A stretch of 52,658 nt of DNA from CAYMEV01 sp964389675 [NCBI: uncultured Candidatus Sumerlaeota bacterium] (GCA_964389675.1 CAYMEV010000019.1:26725-79382), one strand, 5' to 3'. Counted from the stretch's first letter, positions 36,142 through 45,321 are shown. Made by a program: numbers and translations. Notes: generated from the sequence alone by a model not told the origin.

Positions 36142-37167
36142 TCATACCTGATATACGCTTTCAGAATCTTCAGGAAGCCTTACCCACATCCTGTCCAGAA
36201 TGATCACAGCAATTGCTGCTATATTTACGACAGCGATGAAGGAAAGGGAAAATATAACACTTATGTTTTCGGGATAGTTGATCAGTGTACCGCAGGTATT
36301 TATGGTAGTGTGGAAAAGGGTGCAAATAAACAGGCTTCCCTTTGTATGATTATAGATCCATGTAAAAAGGAAAGTAAGCCCTATATTCCAGTAGCACCTG
36401 TCAAGGATGGCCCCCGGGCCCCCCGGATACATGCCGTTTATGTACAGCGGCAGATGCCAGAGTGTCCATATGACAGACAGAATAAGAGTTGATATCAGAG
36501 GTGAAAAATGCCACTGCAGCCTGGGAAGTGCAAAGCCTCTCCATCCTATCTCTTCTCTCAAAGGCCCTCGGACAAGCCCTATATAAAAGAATGATACTAT
36601 AAGCAATAAAACTGAAGAATATGAAATGTGAGGGTAAATAACGGAAATCGGAGATCCTGTCCCGATAACCCCTGACAGGCCTGAGATAATATAGATAGCC
36701 AGAGGAACGAGAAACGCGATCAGATACCATTTTTTTGAGACACTGAAGTAATAGAGTTTTTTAAGTAACTGCCTTATACCTGATATGCAGCTCAATCCGC
36801 CGCTGATAATATAGGCTGCTATTGCTGCATTTATTAACAATAGAAAGATTGTAATAAAGGAGGTCCCGGCAATGGGTATGCCCAGATAATAAAACAGCAG
36901 AAACAGGGTAATTACCATAGCTGTAAGAAAGACAATGCATCTTGCAGTCGTTTTATTATCGGTTTTATTCGGCTTCAAAAAGGCTGAAAGCATAATTGCA
37001 GCTATTGCAGGCCCTGATCCGCCTATGGCTGATAAAAGAAGTTTTATATTATTGTCGGTCGTGCCAAGAATATTTGGCAACAGGAAAAAAAACCATGTGA
37101 TCAGGAAATTCAGCAAAAAAAAGGATATCAGCTGGTATTTTCTTATATGCTCCTTAATAGAATTCAT
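36142..37167 (-). CDS. CPBP family intramembrane metalloprotease
   Basis: 341 residues with about eight membrane segments. The CPBP (CAAX protease/bacteriocin-processing) motifs are visible: REEIGWRGFALPRLQ (motif 1, Glu-Glu and Arg), then WTLWHLPLY (motif 2, His) and LFHTTINTCG (motif 3, His/Asn). Such proteins cleave membrane-associated peptides. No peptide substrate gene is obvious next to it. Its 3' end faces the terminator of the DUF4440-like gene. Confidence 0.85.
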   Translation of the reverse strand: MNSIKEHIRKYQLISFFLLNFLITWFFFLLPNILGTTDNNIKLLLSAIGGSGPAIAAIMLSAFLKPNKTDNKTTARCIVFLTAMVITLFLLFYYLGIPIAGTSFITIFLLLINAAIAAYIISGGLSCISGIRQLLKKLYYFSVSKKWYLIAFLVPLAIYIISGLSGVIGTGSPISVIYPHISYSSVLLLIVSFFYIGLVRGPLREEIGWRGFALPRLQWHFSPLISTLILSVIWTLWHLPLYINGMYPGGPGAILDRCYWNIGLTFLFTWIYNHTKGSLFICTLFHTTINTCGTLINYPENISVIFSLSFIAVVNIAAIAVIILDRMWVRLPEDSESVYQV

Positions 37168-37336
37168 AAAATACCTCCATTATATATTAATATTTTTTAA
37201 TTCATTCATTTTCCAGATCAGCCAGTCAGGCATATGATTATTTCCATATACTGACAGGGAAAATTGAATAATTAACCTGAGGACATTTAATGCAAAAATA
37301 GTGTTCTGCAGTGCTGATATAATAATCTGAACCTGT

Positions 37337-37537
37337 TTAACCGCCGTGAAATATATGAAATACTATTACATTTGCATTATCAGGGACTTTATATGTATCG
37401 TAATCCTCCTCAGGGACATAAACATCATTTACCATGACAGTGATCAGTACATATATATAATTCATCTCTTTTAAGACATCTGAAACGGTCATCCCCTCTT
37501 TCCATTCCAGTTTATCCCTGTTATTTACAATTATCAT
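37337..37537 (-). CDS. ThiS/MoaD-type ubiquitin-like sulfur carrier
   Basis: 66 residues with a beta-grasp pattern ending in the required Gly-Gly (FHIFHGG), the site that is adenylylated and thiocarboxylated. It overlaps the stop of the ThiF-like gene (37534-37537), so the pair is coupled. Next to an AOR-type gene, such carriers often serve as MoaD for the pterin cofactor instead of ThiS for thiamine. No MoaE is seen in this window, so the pathway is not certain. Confidence 0.85.
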   Translation of the reverse strand: MIIVNNRDKLEWKEGMTVSDVLKEMNYIYVLITVMVNDVYVPEEDYDTYKVPDNANVIVFHIFHGG

Positions 37538-38142
37538 GCAGATACCCTGTTTATAAGTATTTCAACAGCCAGATTAGCCTGCATGGCTGCTACAACAGTG
37601 ACCCTTGCCGAACAGAGGCCTATGTTCATGTCCGTGGCCTGGTCGCCTACCATATAGATGTTCCCGGCTCTGCTTATTCTTATATCTTCCGTTTTTCCTA
37701 TTCCAGAGATACCGCTGGCGCATATTATCGGGATAGACGGAAAGGCTTTCAGCCATTTTTCAATAAGCCATTTCTTTGACTCTGCCCTGTCAAAAGCCTC
37801 GATCATGATATCAGCTGAGTTAAATGTCTCAGAAATATCATCGGGGCACAGCTTCTTATATTTTAATTCAAGGTTTATCTCAGGATTAATATTTTTTATA
37901 TGGCCTGCAAGCGCTTCGACCTTTATTTTTCCTATATCCTGAAGAAAGAAATGCTGGCGGTTCAGGTTCGATATCTCAACCCTGTCATAATCTGCAAGGA
38001 TCAGCTTTCCAATCCCGGCCCTTGCAAGCATGACAGCGACATTTGACCCCAGTCCGCCGCAACCGGCAATCCCTATGCAGTATTTACCGAGGATCTCAGC
38101 ACTGCCCGGGACATTCCGCCTGTATATTTCATTATAATCCAT
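37534..38142 (-). CDS. ThiF/MoeB-like adenylyltransferase, short form
   Basis: 202 residues, the short ThiF family-2 length. Motifs: GIAGCGGLGSNVAVMLARAGIG (ATP loop), LILADYDRVEISNLNRQ (Asp and Arg for ATP), and QHFFLQDIG. A Cys in GLCSARV could be the persulfide/thioester Cys. The zinc-binding CxxC pairs of long MoeB/ThiF are absent. It activates the partner carrier encoded just downstream. The ATG lies only a few bases after a terminator U run and has no ribosome site, which suggests tight control or a start further in. Confidence 0.85.
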   Translation of the reverse strand: MDYNEIYRRNVPGSAEILGKYCIGIAGCGGLGSNVAVMLARAGIGKLILADYDRVEISNLNRQHFFLQDIGKIKVEALAGHIKNINPEINLELKYKKLCPDDISETFNSADIMIEAFDRAESKKWLIEKWLKAFPSIPIICASGISGIGKTEDIRISRAGNIYMVGDQATDMNIGLCSARVTVVAAMQANLAVEILINRVSA

Positions 38143-38147
38143 ACTGA

Positions 38148-38191
38148 TAAAAAAAAGCCGCTGATATATTTTTTCTTATTATATCAGCGGC
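38148..38191 (-). terminator. Strong intrinsic terminator between the AOR genes and thiF-thiS
   Basis: On the minus strand GCCGCTGATATA and TATATCAGCGGC pair perfectly (12 bp) around an A-rich loop, followed by eight or nine T. It lies directly after the stop of the 666-aa gene and ends a few bases before the ThiF ATG. Readthrough would be needed to express ThiF and ThiS from the AOR promoter. Confidence 0.9.
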
Positions 38192-38199
38192 CTGAAGAT

Positions 38200-40200
38200 T
38201 TATAAAGCTTTTTTTACGATCTCAACGAGTTCGGGAAGGTCAATCTGGAGCTTTTTCAGCCTCTCAATAGTCGGGATCCCGTTCATTGTCCACCCTTTAC
38301 GCTTATAGGCAGCCTCCATGACCTTATCATACTGCTCATAACGGTATTTTCTCAATATATTAAGTTTTTCCTCCACTGATTTACCTTCCGGGTCGACTCC
38401 TATAAGCTCTTTAAGCTGTTTATCATACCTTTCGCTTCGCGATTCGTATTCCTCTGGCGTCACAGGCCCCACAGCCCTCATTGGCGGATAATCGTCCTTC
38501 CTGGTCCCGTACCCGAGAAGTATGCAGAGTATTCTCTGAAGGTTATATACCCTTTCAGACTGCTCAATCATTTTTGCCTCATCGACCTTTATTCCTGTCA
38601 TACCTTCAAAGAATTTCCAGTAGTTTTCCACATGCTCCGGTATTTTTGCTGCTACCTGGGGCGGGTACTTGGTCTTATTATCAGCAGGGGTAATATCATT
38701 CCAGACTATCTTGCAAAGCCCCAGAAGGCCGAACCATGTCCTGAAAAGCGGATAGTAATAGAGCGCTTCAGCCTTATCCTCAAATGAAGGTATCTGGTTA
38801 TTGACCATATCCATAAATATCAGCCATGCCTCATCATGCTGAGGGCCTTTCAATGCCATGGCATACCCTGCCTGCTGGGCAAGGGATTCCTTTGTGACAT
38901 ACTCGGAAACCTCAAGCCCCTTTACCTCCATTCCTATATCATCCAGGAATTTCCTGTCAGCTCCGTATTCCTTTTCCCATTTATTCTTCAGGTAACGGAT
39001 TCCTCTGCCGACATCTACTCCGAAGCCCTCTCCCCTGGCCATTTCATGCAGGCATTCAAGGGCTTCGTCCTTTGCTCCAAACTTCAGTTCCTTACCGCCT
39101 GTATGCTCCTTTGTTATTACGCCTGCTTCATATGCCTCCATCACAAAAGCCATGCAGGTCGCAAATGATATTGTATCTATTCCGTATGTATCAGCATAGA
39201 AATTGTATTCTATGATAAAGGGCAGGTCAAAGCATCCCATATTGGAACCGCCTGCAGCAGTCTCATACTCCGGGCCGTCCACACAGACTTTCTGCCCCTT
39301 GTATGGACCTGTCCGCAGTTCAAAATCATCCACTGTCTTTGCACATGCCATTGAACAGCCAAGCCAGCATGCATCCGATGCACCCTGAGTAAACCACTCT
39401 CTCTGCATGACAAAGGAGCTTATTTTTGCGGTATCCTTATGCTTGCCGAGCCTGTAGTTCATGACAGGCAGAAGGTCATAAGCATCCATAACATCAACAA
39501 TGTTTGCTGTACCTACATTCCTCATCCTGCACTGGTCTTTATCCAGCGTTGCCATCTCAGCATTGACCTTCATGCCCCTGTCTCTGATCATTTTGGCATC
39601 CAGCGGTTTATTCAGGTCATCAATTACTTCAATGGCTCCTGTCGGGCAGATATATGCACATGATGTACATCCGGTACAGTGAGGGTCTACTTCATTGAAA
39701 GGCATTGTGAGATGCCTCTTAATACCTCTGCCGGCATAATCGATAATATCCTGAAGCATGAATTCCTTACATGCGCGGACACATCTCCCGCACAATACAC
39801 ATGCTTTCTCATTCTCGTCAGTGAGTTCGCTTTTGTATTTCTCTTTATCTGTAGCGCCGCATTTTTCTGCAATCAGATTAATAACCGGCACATTCGGAAA
39901 CCTGCCAAGAAACATCTCTGCAAGGGTTTTGCGGTGTTTTAATACTTTCTCTGAATGGGTCTCAACGCTTATTTCTTCCCTGACAGGAAAATTACAGGAT
40001 GTTACAAGCTTTTTTTTGCCTCTCTGCTCAATTTCAACCATGCACAGCCTGCAGGTACCGTCCGGTGTCAGATCCTTATGGTGGCAAAGGGTCGGTATAT
40101 CAATCCCCAATGACTTTATAGCAGTAAGAAGATATGAATCCCTGACAACTTCTACCTTTTTGCCGTTAATAGTTATTGTTATTTTATTATCAGCCATCAT
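38200..40200 (-). CDS. Iron-sulfur NuoG/HydA-like N-terminus fused to AOR domains 2-3
   Basis: 666 residues. A 2Fe-2S ferredoxin fold has Cys39, 50, 53 and 69. Two 4Fe-4S motifs follow at 134-144 (CVLCGRCVRAC) and 175-185 (CTGCTSCAYIC). The His-ligated NuoG cluster motif is not seen. From about 225 the chain continues as the C-terminal two domains of aldehyde ferredoxin oxidoreductase: cluster ligands C278, C282, C286 and C496, GPEYET at 309-314, and the pterin motif DTYGID at 337-342. Two departures stand out: ligand spacing C-x3-C-x3-C (AOR has C-x2-C-x3-C), and Gly491 where the second DxxGLC motif has Asp. AOR domain 1 is missing here and is encoded by the upstream overlapping gene. Confidence 0.9.
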   Translation of the reverse strand: MMADNKITITINGKKVEVVRDSYLLTAIKSLGIDIPTLCHHKDLTPDGTCRLCMVEIEQRGKKKLVTSCNFPVREEISVETHSEKVLKHRKTLAEMFLGRFPNVPVINLIAEKCGATDKEKYKSELTDENEKACVLCGRCVRACKEFMLQDIIDYAGRGIKRHLTMPFNEVDPHCTGCTSCAYICPTGAIEVIDDLNKPLDAKMIRDRGMKVNAEMATLDKDQCRMRNVGTANIVDVMDAYDLLPVMNYRLGKHKDTAKISSFVMQREWFTQGASDACWLGCSMACAKTVDDFELRTGPYKGQKVCVDGPEYETAAGGSNMGCFDLPFIIEYNFYADTYGIDTISFATCMAFVMEAYEAGVITKEHTGGKELKFGAKDEALECLHEMARGEGFGVDVGRGIRYLKNKWEKEYGADRKFLDDIGMEVKGLEVSEYVTKESLAQQAGYAMALKGPQHDEAWLIFMDMVNNQIPSFEDKAEALYYYPLFRTWFGLLGLCKIVWNDITPADNKTKYPPQVAAKIPEHVENYWKFFEGMTGIKVDEAKMIEQSERVYNLQRILCILLGYGTRKDDYPPMRAVGPVTPEEYESRSERYDKQLKELIGVDPEGKSVEEKLNILRKYRYEQYDKVMEAAYKRKGWTMNGIPTIERLKKLQIDLPELVEIVKKAL

Positions 40201-43200
40201 TTCACCTCCACTGAATCAAATTTGCAGACTTCATAGCACATGCCGCATTTAATGCATTTATCCTGATCAATTTTCAGCTTCTTTTCTTCCGGTTCTGAAA
40301 TTGCCCCTGTCGGACAGACTTTTACACATAATTTGCAGTAAACGCATTTCTCAGTATTTATACTGTATTTTATGAGATCCTTGCAGACTCCGGCTCTGCA
40401 CCTCTTCTCCCTTATATGCTCCTCGTATTCATCCCTGAAATACCTGATGGTGCTAAGTACGGGATTCGGCGCTGATCCCCCGAGCTGGCACAGGCTGGCA
40501 GCCTGGATTGTCTCTGCTGTCTCTTCAAGAAACTCTATATCCCCTTCCCGGCCTTCACCATTGCATATCCTTTTCAATGTATTGCTTAAGGCAAATAAGC
40601 CTTCCCTGCATGGCGTACATTTTCCGCATGATTCATCAACCAGGAAATCAATGAAATAACGGGCGACATCTACCATACATGTCTTATCATCCATGACAAC
40701 CATGCCTCCGGAACCCATCATGGAACCGGCATCGGTCAGGCTGTCGAAATCTACCTTCATATCAAGCATATCAGCAGGGATACATCCGCCTGAAGGGCCT
40801 CCTGTCTGAACAGCCTTGAACTGCCTTCCCTCAGGGATACCCCCTCCTATATCGTATATTATCTCACGCAGGGTTATACCCATAGGCACCTCGACAAGGC
40901 CTATATTGTTAACATTTCCAACCAGTGAAAAGACCTTTGTTCCTGATGAGCCTCCCCATGGATTTTCTGAAACATCACCTGAACCGATAGATGCAAACCA
41001 TTCAGCACCCCTGTCCATTATTACCGGGATATTTGCCCAGGTCTCGACATTGTTGAGGACTGTGGGTTTATCCCTGTATCCGTATTCTACATTATGCACA
41101 TATTTTGCCCTGGGCTCGCCTGCCCTGCCTGCCATGGATGCCATCAGGGCTGAAGATTCACCACAGACGAAAGCTCCTGCACCGCGGTGTATTGATATCT
41201 TAAACGAGAAATCCGTACCAAGTATATTATCACCCAGCAGGCCGTGCTTCTCAGCATCCAACAGAGCTTTTTCAAGCCTTTCCAGAGCAAGCGGGTATTC
41301 TTTCCTTATATAGACATACCCTTCCTTTGCACCGATTGCCTTTGCTCCAATAAGCATGCCTTCAATGACGGAATGGGGATCTGTCTCGATTATGCTGCGG
41401 TCCATAAATGCTCCCGGGTCACCCTCGTCCGCATTGCAGACCAGGTAAGGGGTTTCATTCTTCTTTTTTACTACCCTGGCGCAGGACTGCCACTTTATAC
41501 CTGCAGGGAATCCGCCTCCGCCTCTTCCCCTGATACCCGATGCAATTACATCCTTTATTATATCATCCGGCTCCTTTGCAAGGGCCTTTTCAATTCCTTT
41601 ATATCCTCCGCGCGCAATATAGCTCCTTATGTCTTCAGGGTCAACAAGCCCCTTGTTCCTCAGGGCTATCAGCTGCTGTTTGCTGAAGAAGGAGATATCA
41701 TCAATTCTGGCGGCTGTCTTTTTTGAGACAGGATCCTTGTGAAGCAGTCTTTCAACAACATTTCCGCCTATAAGATGCTTCTCTATTATCTCGTCTATAT
41801 CCTTTATCCCAACCTTCTGATAAAAGGTACCTTCAGGCTGAACCACAAGGATGGGGCCTACGGAGCAGAAACCGTTGCACCCGGTTCCCACAACAAGGTA
41901 ATCATTTTGCAGATTCTTTTCCTTTATTGCTTCATCAAGCTTGTCCTTAAGCCTCATTCCGCCTGCAGCGACACAACCTGTTCCTGTGCATACCATAAGC
42001 ATGGATTTAAACTTGCCAAGCCTTATGTTCTCATCAGAGGATATCTTTTCCAGCTCCCCCTTCTTAACGGGCCAGTATTCAAGATGCTTAATATCTGTTG
42101 ATGCTGCAGTACCTGAGGGTTCTGATCCTTCGTGTTTCTTTAGTATCTTTTCAACATCCTTTGCCTGGACATTGCCGATCACCTCTTCACCTATCTTGAC
42201 AACAGGCGCTATACTGCATGCTCCAAGGCAGCGCACTCCTTCAAGGCTGTATTTTTTGTCCTTTGTGGTACCGCCCTCCTTTATTCCGAGGACCCTTTCA
42301 AAGGAGCTTAGGATATTCATGGCTCCCTTTACATGGCATGCAGTACCCGTACAGACCTGAATGACAGTATCCCCCTTAGGTTCAAGGCTGAAGGATTTAT
42401 AAAAGGTTGCTATATGATACAGCTCTGATTTTGCAGTCCTTGTATATTTATTGAGCAGGTCAATAGCCGTCTTTGATATATGCCTGAACTGGTCCTGTAT
42501 CTCCTGCATCATCTCGATCACATAATCTTTGTCCGAGTTGTATTTTTTTATAATTGCCTCAATCTTATCTATATCGGCCCTGTCTTTCTGGACAGGTATC
42601 TTTTTCGGCTGAACAAGCTTTGTCACCTTATTTTCTGCAATCCTCCAGGATGGAGTAATATCCCTGTTCTTAACGACTACGGCCTTTATCTTCTTATCAC
42701 GGAATACTGTGCCTATGCCGCCCCTGCCTGCCTGCTTGTTCCTTGCTACTCCCCTGCGCCAGTCCCAGAATGAAAAATTAAGGACACCCATATATGCATG
42801 CTCTGCACCTTTACCTGCAGAAACGACGGCTATATTCTTCATATCCATTTCATCATCAGCGTACATATAGGTCAGTTCCTCTGAAACAAGGTGGGAATTG
42901 ACGCTTTCAAGTGGAGCCTTTTCAATCGTAATTCTTTTTTTGACTGCATCTATAACGATAATTACATCGCTTTGTGCTTTCCCTACAATACTTAAGGCAT
43001 CAAAACCGGCAAACTTGAAATAGGGCCCGAAATACCCGCCAACATTACAGTCCATAATACTGTGAGTAAGAGGGGATATTGTAGTAACTATCGTTTTGCC
43101 TGATCCGGGGAATGATGTTGTACCACCAAGCGGGCCTGCAGAAAAGCATATCGGGTTGCTGCTGTCAGTCCACTTTGTACCCTCCTTGATCTCCCTGAAC

Positions 43201-43403
43201 ATCAGCCACAGGTCAAAACCCTTGCCCCCGACCCACAGGTCTTTCATCTGCTGTGTAACCGGATGGATTGTTACTTCATTCTTGTCAAGGTCAACCCTGA
43301 GCGTGCGGTCTGCATATCCGCGGTTGATTTCAGCTATCTCAAATTGAAATTCACATAGGATTTCATGTGCCGATCTCAACTTTTCTATATCTTTTTCCAG
43401 CAT
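40197..43403 (-). CDS. AOR N-terminal domain fused to NuoE-, NuoF- and ferredoxin-like modules
   Basis: 1068 residues. About 28-250 is AOR domain 1 (GPLGGTTSFPGSGKTIVTT, SIMDCNVGGYFGPYFKFAG), which binds the metal-pterin. About 275-425 is NuoE-like with 2Fe-2S Cys 351, 356, 392 and 396. About 465-545 is a thioredoxin-like 2Fe-2S domain (CTGTGC...CNGFC). About 560-960 is NuoF: GRGGGGFPAG, NADEGDPGAFMDR (FMN/NADH), then ESCGKCTPCREG for 4Fe-4S. The end has two 4Fe-4S motifs (CVYCKLCVKVCP; CIKCGMCYEVC). From about 465 the order equals HydB of bifurcating hydrogenases, preceded by a HydC/NuoE-like unit. It probably reduces NAD with aldehyde electrons, or the reverse. AGGAGG precedes the ATG; the stop overlaps the next gene by four bases. 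Confidence 0.92.
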   Translation of the reverse strand: MLEKDIEKLRSAHEILCEFQFEIAEINRGYADRTLRVDLDKNEVTIHPVTQQMKDLWVGGKGFDLWLMFREIKEGTKWTDSSNPICFSAGPLGGTTSFPGSGKTIVTTISPLTHSIMDCNVGGYFGPYFKFAGFDALSIVGKAQSDVIIVIDAVKKRITIEKAPLESVNSHLVSEELTYMYADDEMDMKNIAVVSAGKGAEHAYMGVLNFSFWDWRRGVARNKQAGRGGIGTVFRDKKIKAVVVKNRDITPSWRIAENKVTKLVQPKKIPVQKDRADIDKIEAIIKKYNSDKDYVIEMMQEIQDQFRHISKTAIDLLNKYTRTAKSELYHIATFYKSFSLEPKGDTVIQVCTGTACHVKGAMNILSSFERVLGIKEGGTTKDKKYSLEGVRCLGACSIAPVVKIGEEVIGNVQAKDVEKILKKHEGSEPSGTAASTDIKHLEYWPVKKGELEKISSDENIRLGKFKSMLMVCTGTGCVAAGGMRLKDKLDEAIKEKNLQNDYLVVGTGCNGFCSVGPILVVQPEGTFYQKVGIKDIDEIIEKHLIGGNVVERLLHKDPVSKKTAARIDDISFFSKQQLIALRNKGLVDPEDIRSYIARGGYKGIEKALAKEPDDIIKDVIASGIRGRGGGGFPAGIKWQSCARVVKKKNETPYLVCNADEGDPGAFMDRSIIETDPHSVIEGMLIGAKAIGAKEGYVYIRKEYPLALERLEKALLDAEKHGLLGDNILGTDFSFKISIHRGAGAFVCGESSALMASMAGRAGEPRAKYVHNVEYGYRDKPTVLNNVETWANIPVIMDRGAEWFASIGSGDVSENPWGGSSGTKVFSLVGNVNNIGLVEVPMGITLREIIYDIGGGIPEGRQFKAVQTGGPSGGCIPADMLDMKVDFDSLTDAGSMMGSGGMVVMDDKTCMVDVARYFIDFLVDESCGKCTPCREGLFALSNTLKRICNGEGREGDIEFLEETAETIQAASLCQLGGSAPNPVLSTIRYFRDEYEEHIREKRCRAGVCKDLIKYSINTEKCVYCKLCVKVCPTGAISEPEEKKLKIDQDKCIKCGMCYEVCKFDSVEVK

Positions 43404-43420
43404 TCATAACCTCCTTGCCG

Positions 43421-43456
43421 ACAGATTAATTAATATTATTCATAATACAGATTAAT
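43421..43456. repeat. Direct repeat ACAGATTAAT in the AOR leader, 26-bp period
   Basis: ACAGATTAAT occurs at 43421-43430 and 43447-43456. Between them lies the inverted repeat TATTAT-TC-ATAATA. This is between the AOR promoter and its ribosome site, so it may bind a regulator. The region is AT-rich and chance is possible. Confidence 0.45.
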
Positions 43457-43470
43457 TTTATTCACACGTG

Positions 43471-43498
43471 ATTCTATTTTAATCGCATAAAAAATCAA
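43471..43498 (-). promoter_or_regulatory. Promoter of the AOR operon
   Basis: On the minus strand TTGATT (43498-43493), a 16-base spacer and TAGAAT (43476-43471). Transcription would begin near 43465, about 60 bases before the 1068-aa ATG. A TCAC-AC-GTGA dyad lies just downstream of the -10. Confidence 0.5.
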
Positions 43499-43605
43499 TT
43501 AAAAAAAGCCCTGGATATTAAAGCCATGTATAAAGAACATATTAAAAAATCAAAACTAAATCAATTATATTTCGTATGATTTTTTACAATATTTGAGAGG
43601 AAGTT

Positions 43606-45321
43606 ATGATAAAGCGTTTTATCAGTTATTATAAACCGCACAAACTGCTGTTTTTTATTGATATGGGGGTGGCCTTCCTTGCTTCAGGCCTGGCAATAAT
43701 GATCCCTGCAATGGTCAGAAAGCTTCTTAGTACCCATATACCCGAAGCCAATATCAGGATTATAACATACTATTTTCTGATAATGATCCTGATATACCTT
43801 GTTAAGATGGTCTTTGAGTACATAAGAATGAAATGGGGGCATATACTCGGAGTCAGGATGGAGTATGACATGAGGGAGGATATCTTCCGTCATATCCAGA
43901 AGCTTTCATTTAATTATTTCGATAATACAAAAACAGGACATATAATGTCCAGGATCTCAAATGACCTGAATACAATCGCAGAGGTTGCCCACCATGCGCC
44001 CGAGGATCTGATACTCTCAGTCTTTCTTATAATCGGTTCTTTTATCTTCATGTTCACCTTCAACCCCATACTTGCCCTTATAGCACTGATACCCCTGCCT
44101 TTCATGATGATCTGGGGAGTGAAATACGGAGGCAAGATGAGGCACGGGTTCAGAAGCGTTCGAAAGAAGATAGCAGATATAAACAGCACTGTTGAGAACT
44201 CCGTTCAGGGTATAAGGGAGGTAAAATCATATGCCAATGAGGACCTGGAAATTGAGAAGTTCGAGAATGTAAATATACATTTCAAGCTTGCCAAGGAGAA
44301 GATGTACACACTGATGGGGATCTTCTATTCCGGCTTTCATTTCCTCTCAGACATGTATTACCTTACTGTAATTGCAGGGGGTGCATGGCTTTATCTGAAG
44401 GGAGAGATAACACCTTCAGACATAGTAGCTTTTATCCTGTATATAAACCTTATCTTAAATCCCATACAGCGCCTGATGAATTTTACTGAGCAGTTCCACT
44501 CTGGAGCTGCCTCATTTGAAAGGTTTGTTGAAATTATGGATATTGAGCCGGATATAGAGGACAGGCCAGGTGCTGTTTCCTTCAGCCCCGTAAAAGGCAG
44601 GATAGACCTGAAGGATATATGGTACAAGTACAGCTCTTCGCCGGACTGGATACTTAAAGACCTTTCATTCAGCATTCGCGAGGGTGAATCTGTAGCTATT
44701 GTAGGAGAGTCCGGTGCGGGTAAAACCACCATCGTATCATTGATACCAAGGTTCTATGAACCCCAGAAGGGAAGTATTACAATAGACGGCCATGACATAA
44801 TGGAATTAAAACAGCATTTCCTGAGGGAAAATATAGGGCTTGTCCAGCAGAATGTATTTCTCTTTGACGGTACTATCCGTGAAAACATTATGTACGGCAG
44901 AGCAGGAGCTACAGAGGAAGACCTCATAGAGGCAGCAAAAGCTGCCAATATCTATGACTTTATCATGGAGCTACCTGACACATTTGATACATATGTGGGA
45001 GAACGGGGAGTAAAGCTGTCAGGGGGGCAGAAACAGAGGATATCCATTGCCAGGGTGTTCCTGAAAGACCCTCCCATACTTATATTTGATGAAGCAACAT
45101 CCTCACTCGACAATACATCTGAAAGCCTCATCCAGGATGCCATGTTCACATTGAGCAGAAACAGGAGCACCATCATCATCGCCCACAGGCTGTCGACAGT
45201 AAAAAATGTCAACAAGATAATCGTACTTCACCAGGGAACCATAGTGGAAGAGGGAAACCATGACACTCTCATCAAAAAGGAAGGGTTCTACTACAGGCTC
45301 TATACAAAGAACCTTATCTGA
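43606..45321 (+). CDS. ABC exporter, fused permease-ATPase (MsbA/LmrA type)
   Basis: 571 residues. Six membrane helices occupy about 1-310, including the coupling region LSFNYFDNTKTGHIMSRISND. The ATPase half has GESGAGKT (Walker A), LSGGQKQRISIARV (signature), PILIFDEATSSLD (Walker B) and AHRLSTVKN (switch His). It works as a homodimer or with a partner; no second half-transporter is adjacent. Lipids, peptides or drugs are possible substrates. It diverges from the AOR operon and has a GAGAGGAAG ribosome site. Confidence 0.9.
   Translation: MIKRFISYYKPHKLLFFIDMGVAFLASGLAIMIPAMVRKLLSTHIPEANIRIITYYFLIMILIYLVKMVFEYIRMKWGHILGVRMEYDMREDIFRHIQKLSFNYFDNTKTGHIMSRISNDLNTIAEVAHHAPEDLILSVFLIIGSFIFMFTFNPILALIALIPLPFMMIWGVKYGGKMRHGFRSVRKKIADINSTVENSVQGIREVKSYANEDLEIEKFENVNIHFKLAKEKMYTLMGIFYSGFHFLSDMYYLTVIAGGAWLYLKGEITPSDIVAFILYINLILNPIQRLMNFTEQFHSGAASFERFVEIMDIEPDIEDRPGAVSFSPVKGRIDLKDIWYKYSSSPDWILKDLSFSIREGESVAIVGESGAGKTTIVSLIPRFYEPQKGSITIDGHDIMELKQHFLRENIGLVQQNVFLFDGTIRENIMYGRAGATEEDLIEAAKAANIYDFIMELPDTFDTYVGERGVKLSGGQKQRISIARVFLKDPPILIFDEATSSLDNTSESLIQDAMFTLSRNRSTIIIAHRLSTVKNVNKIIVLHQGTIVEEGNHDTLIKKEGFYYRLYTKNLI

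Noticed and set aside
38200-43403. Simple frameshifted or broken AOR gene
   Set aside because: Both chains start and end cleanly, each half is fused to complete redox modules with intact Cys motifs, and the genes overlap by four bases as coupled genes do.
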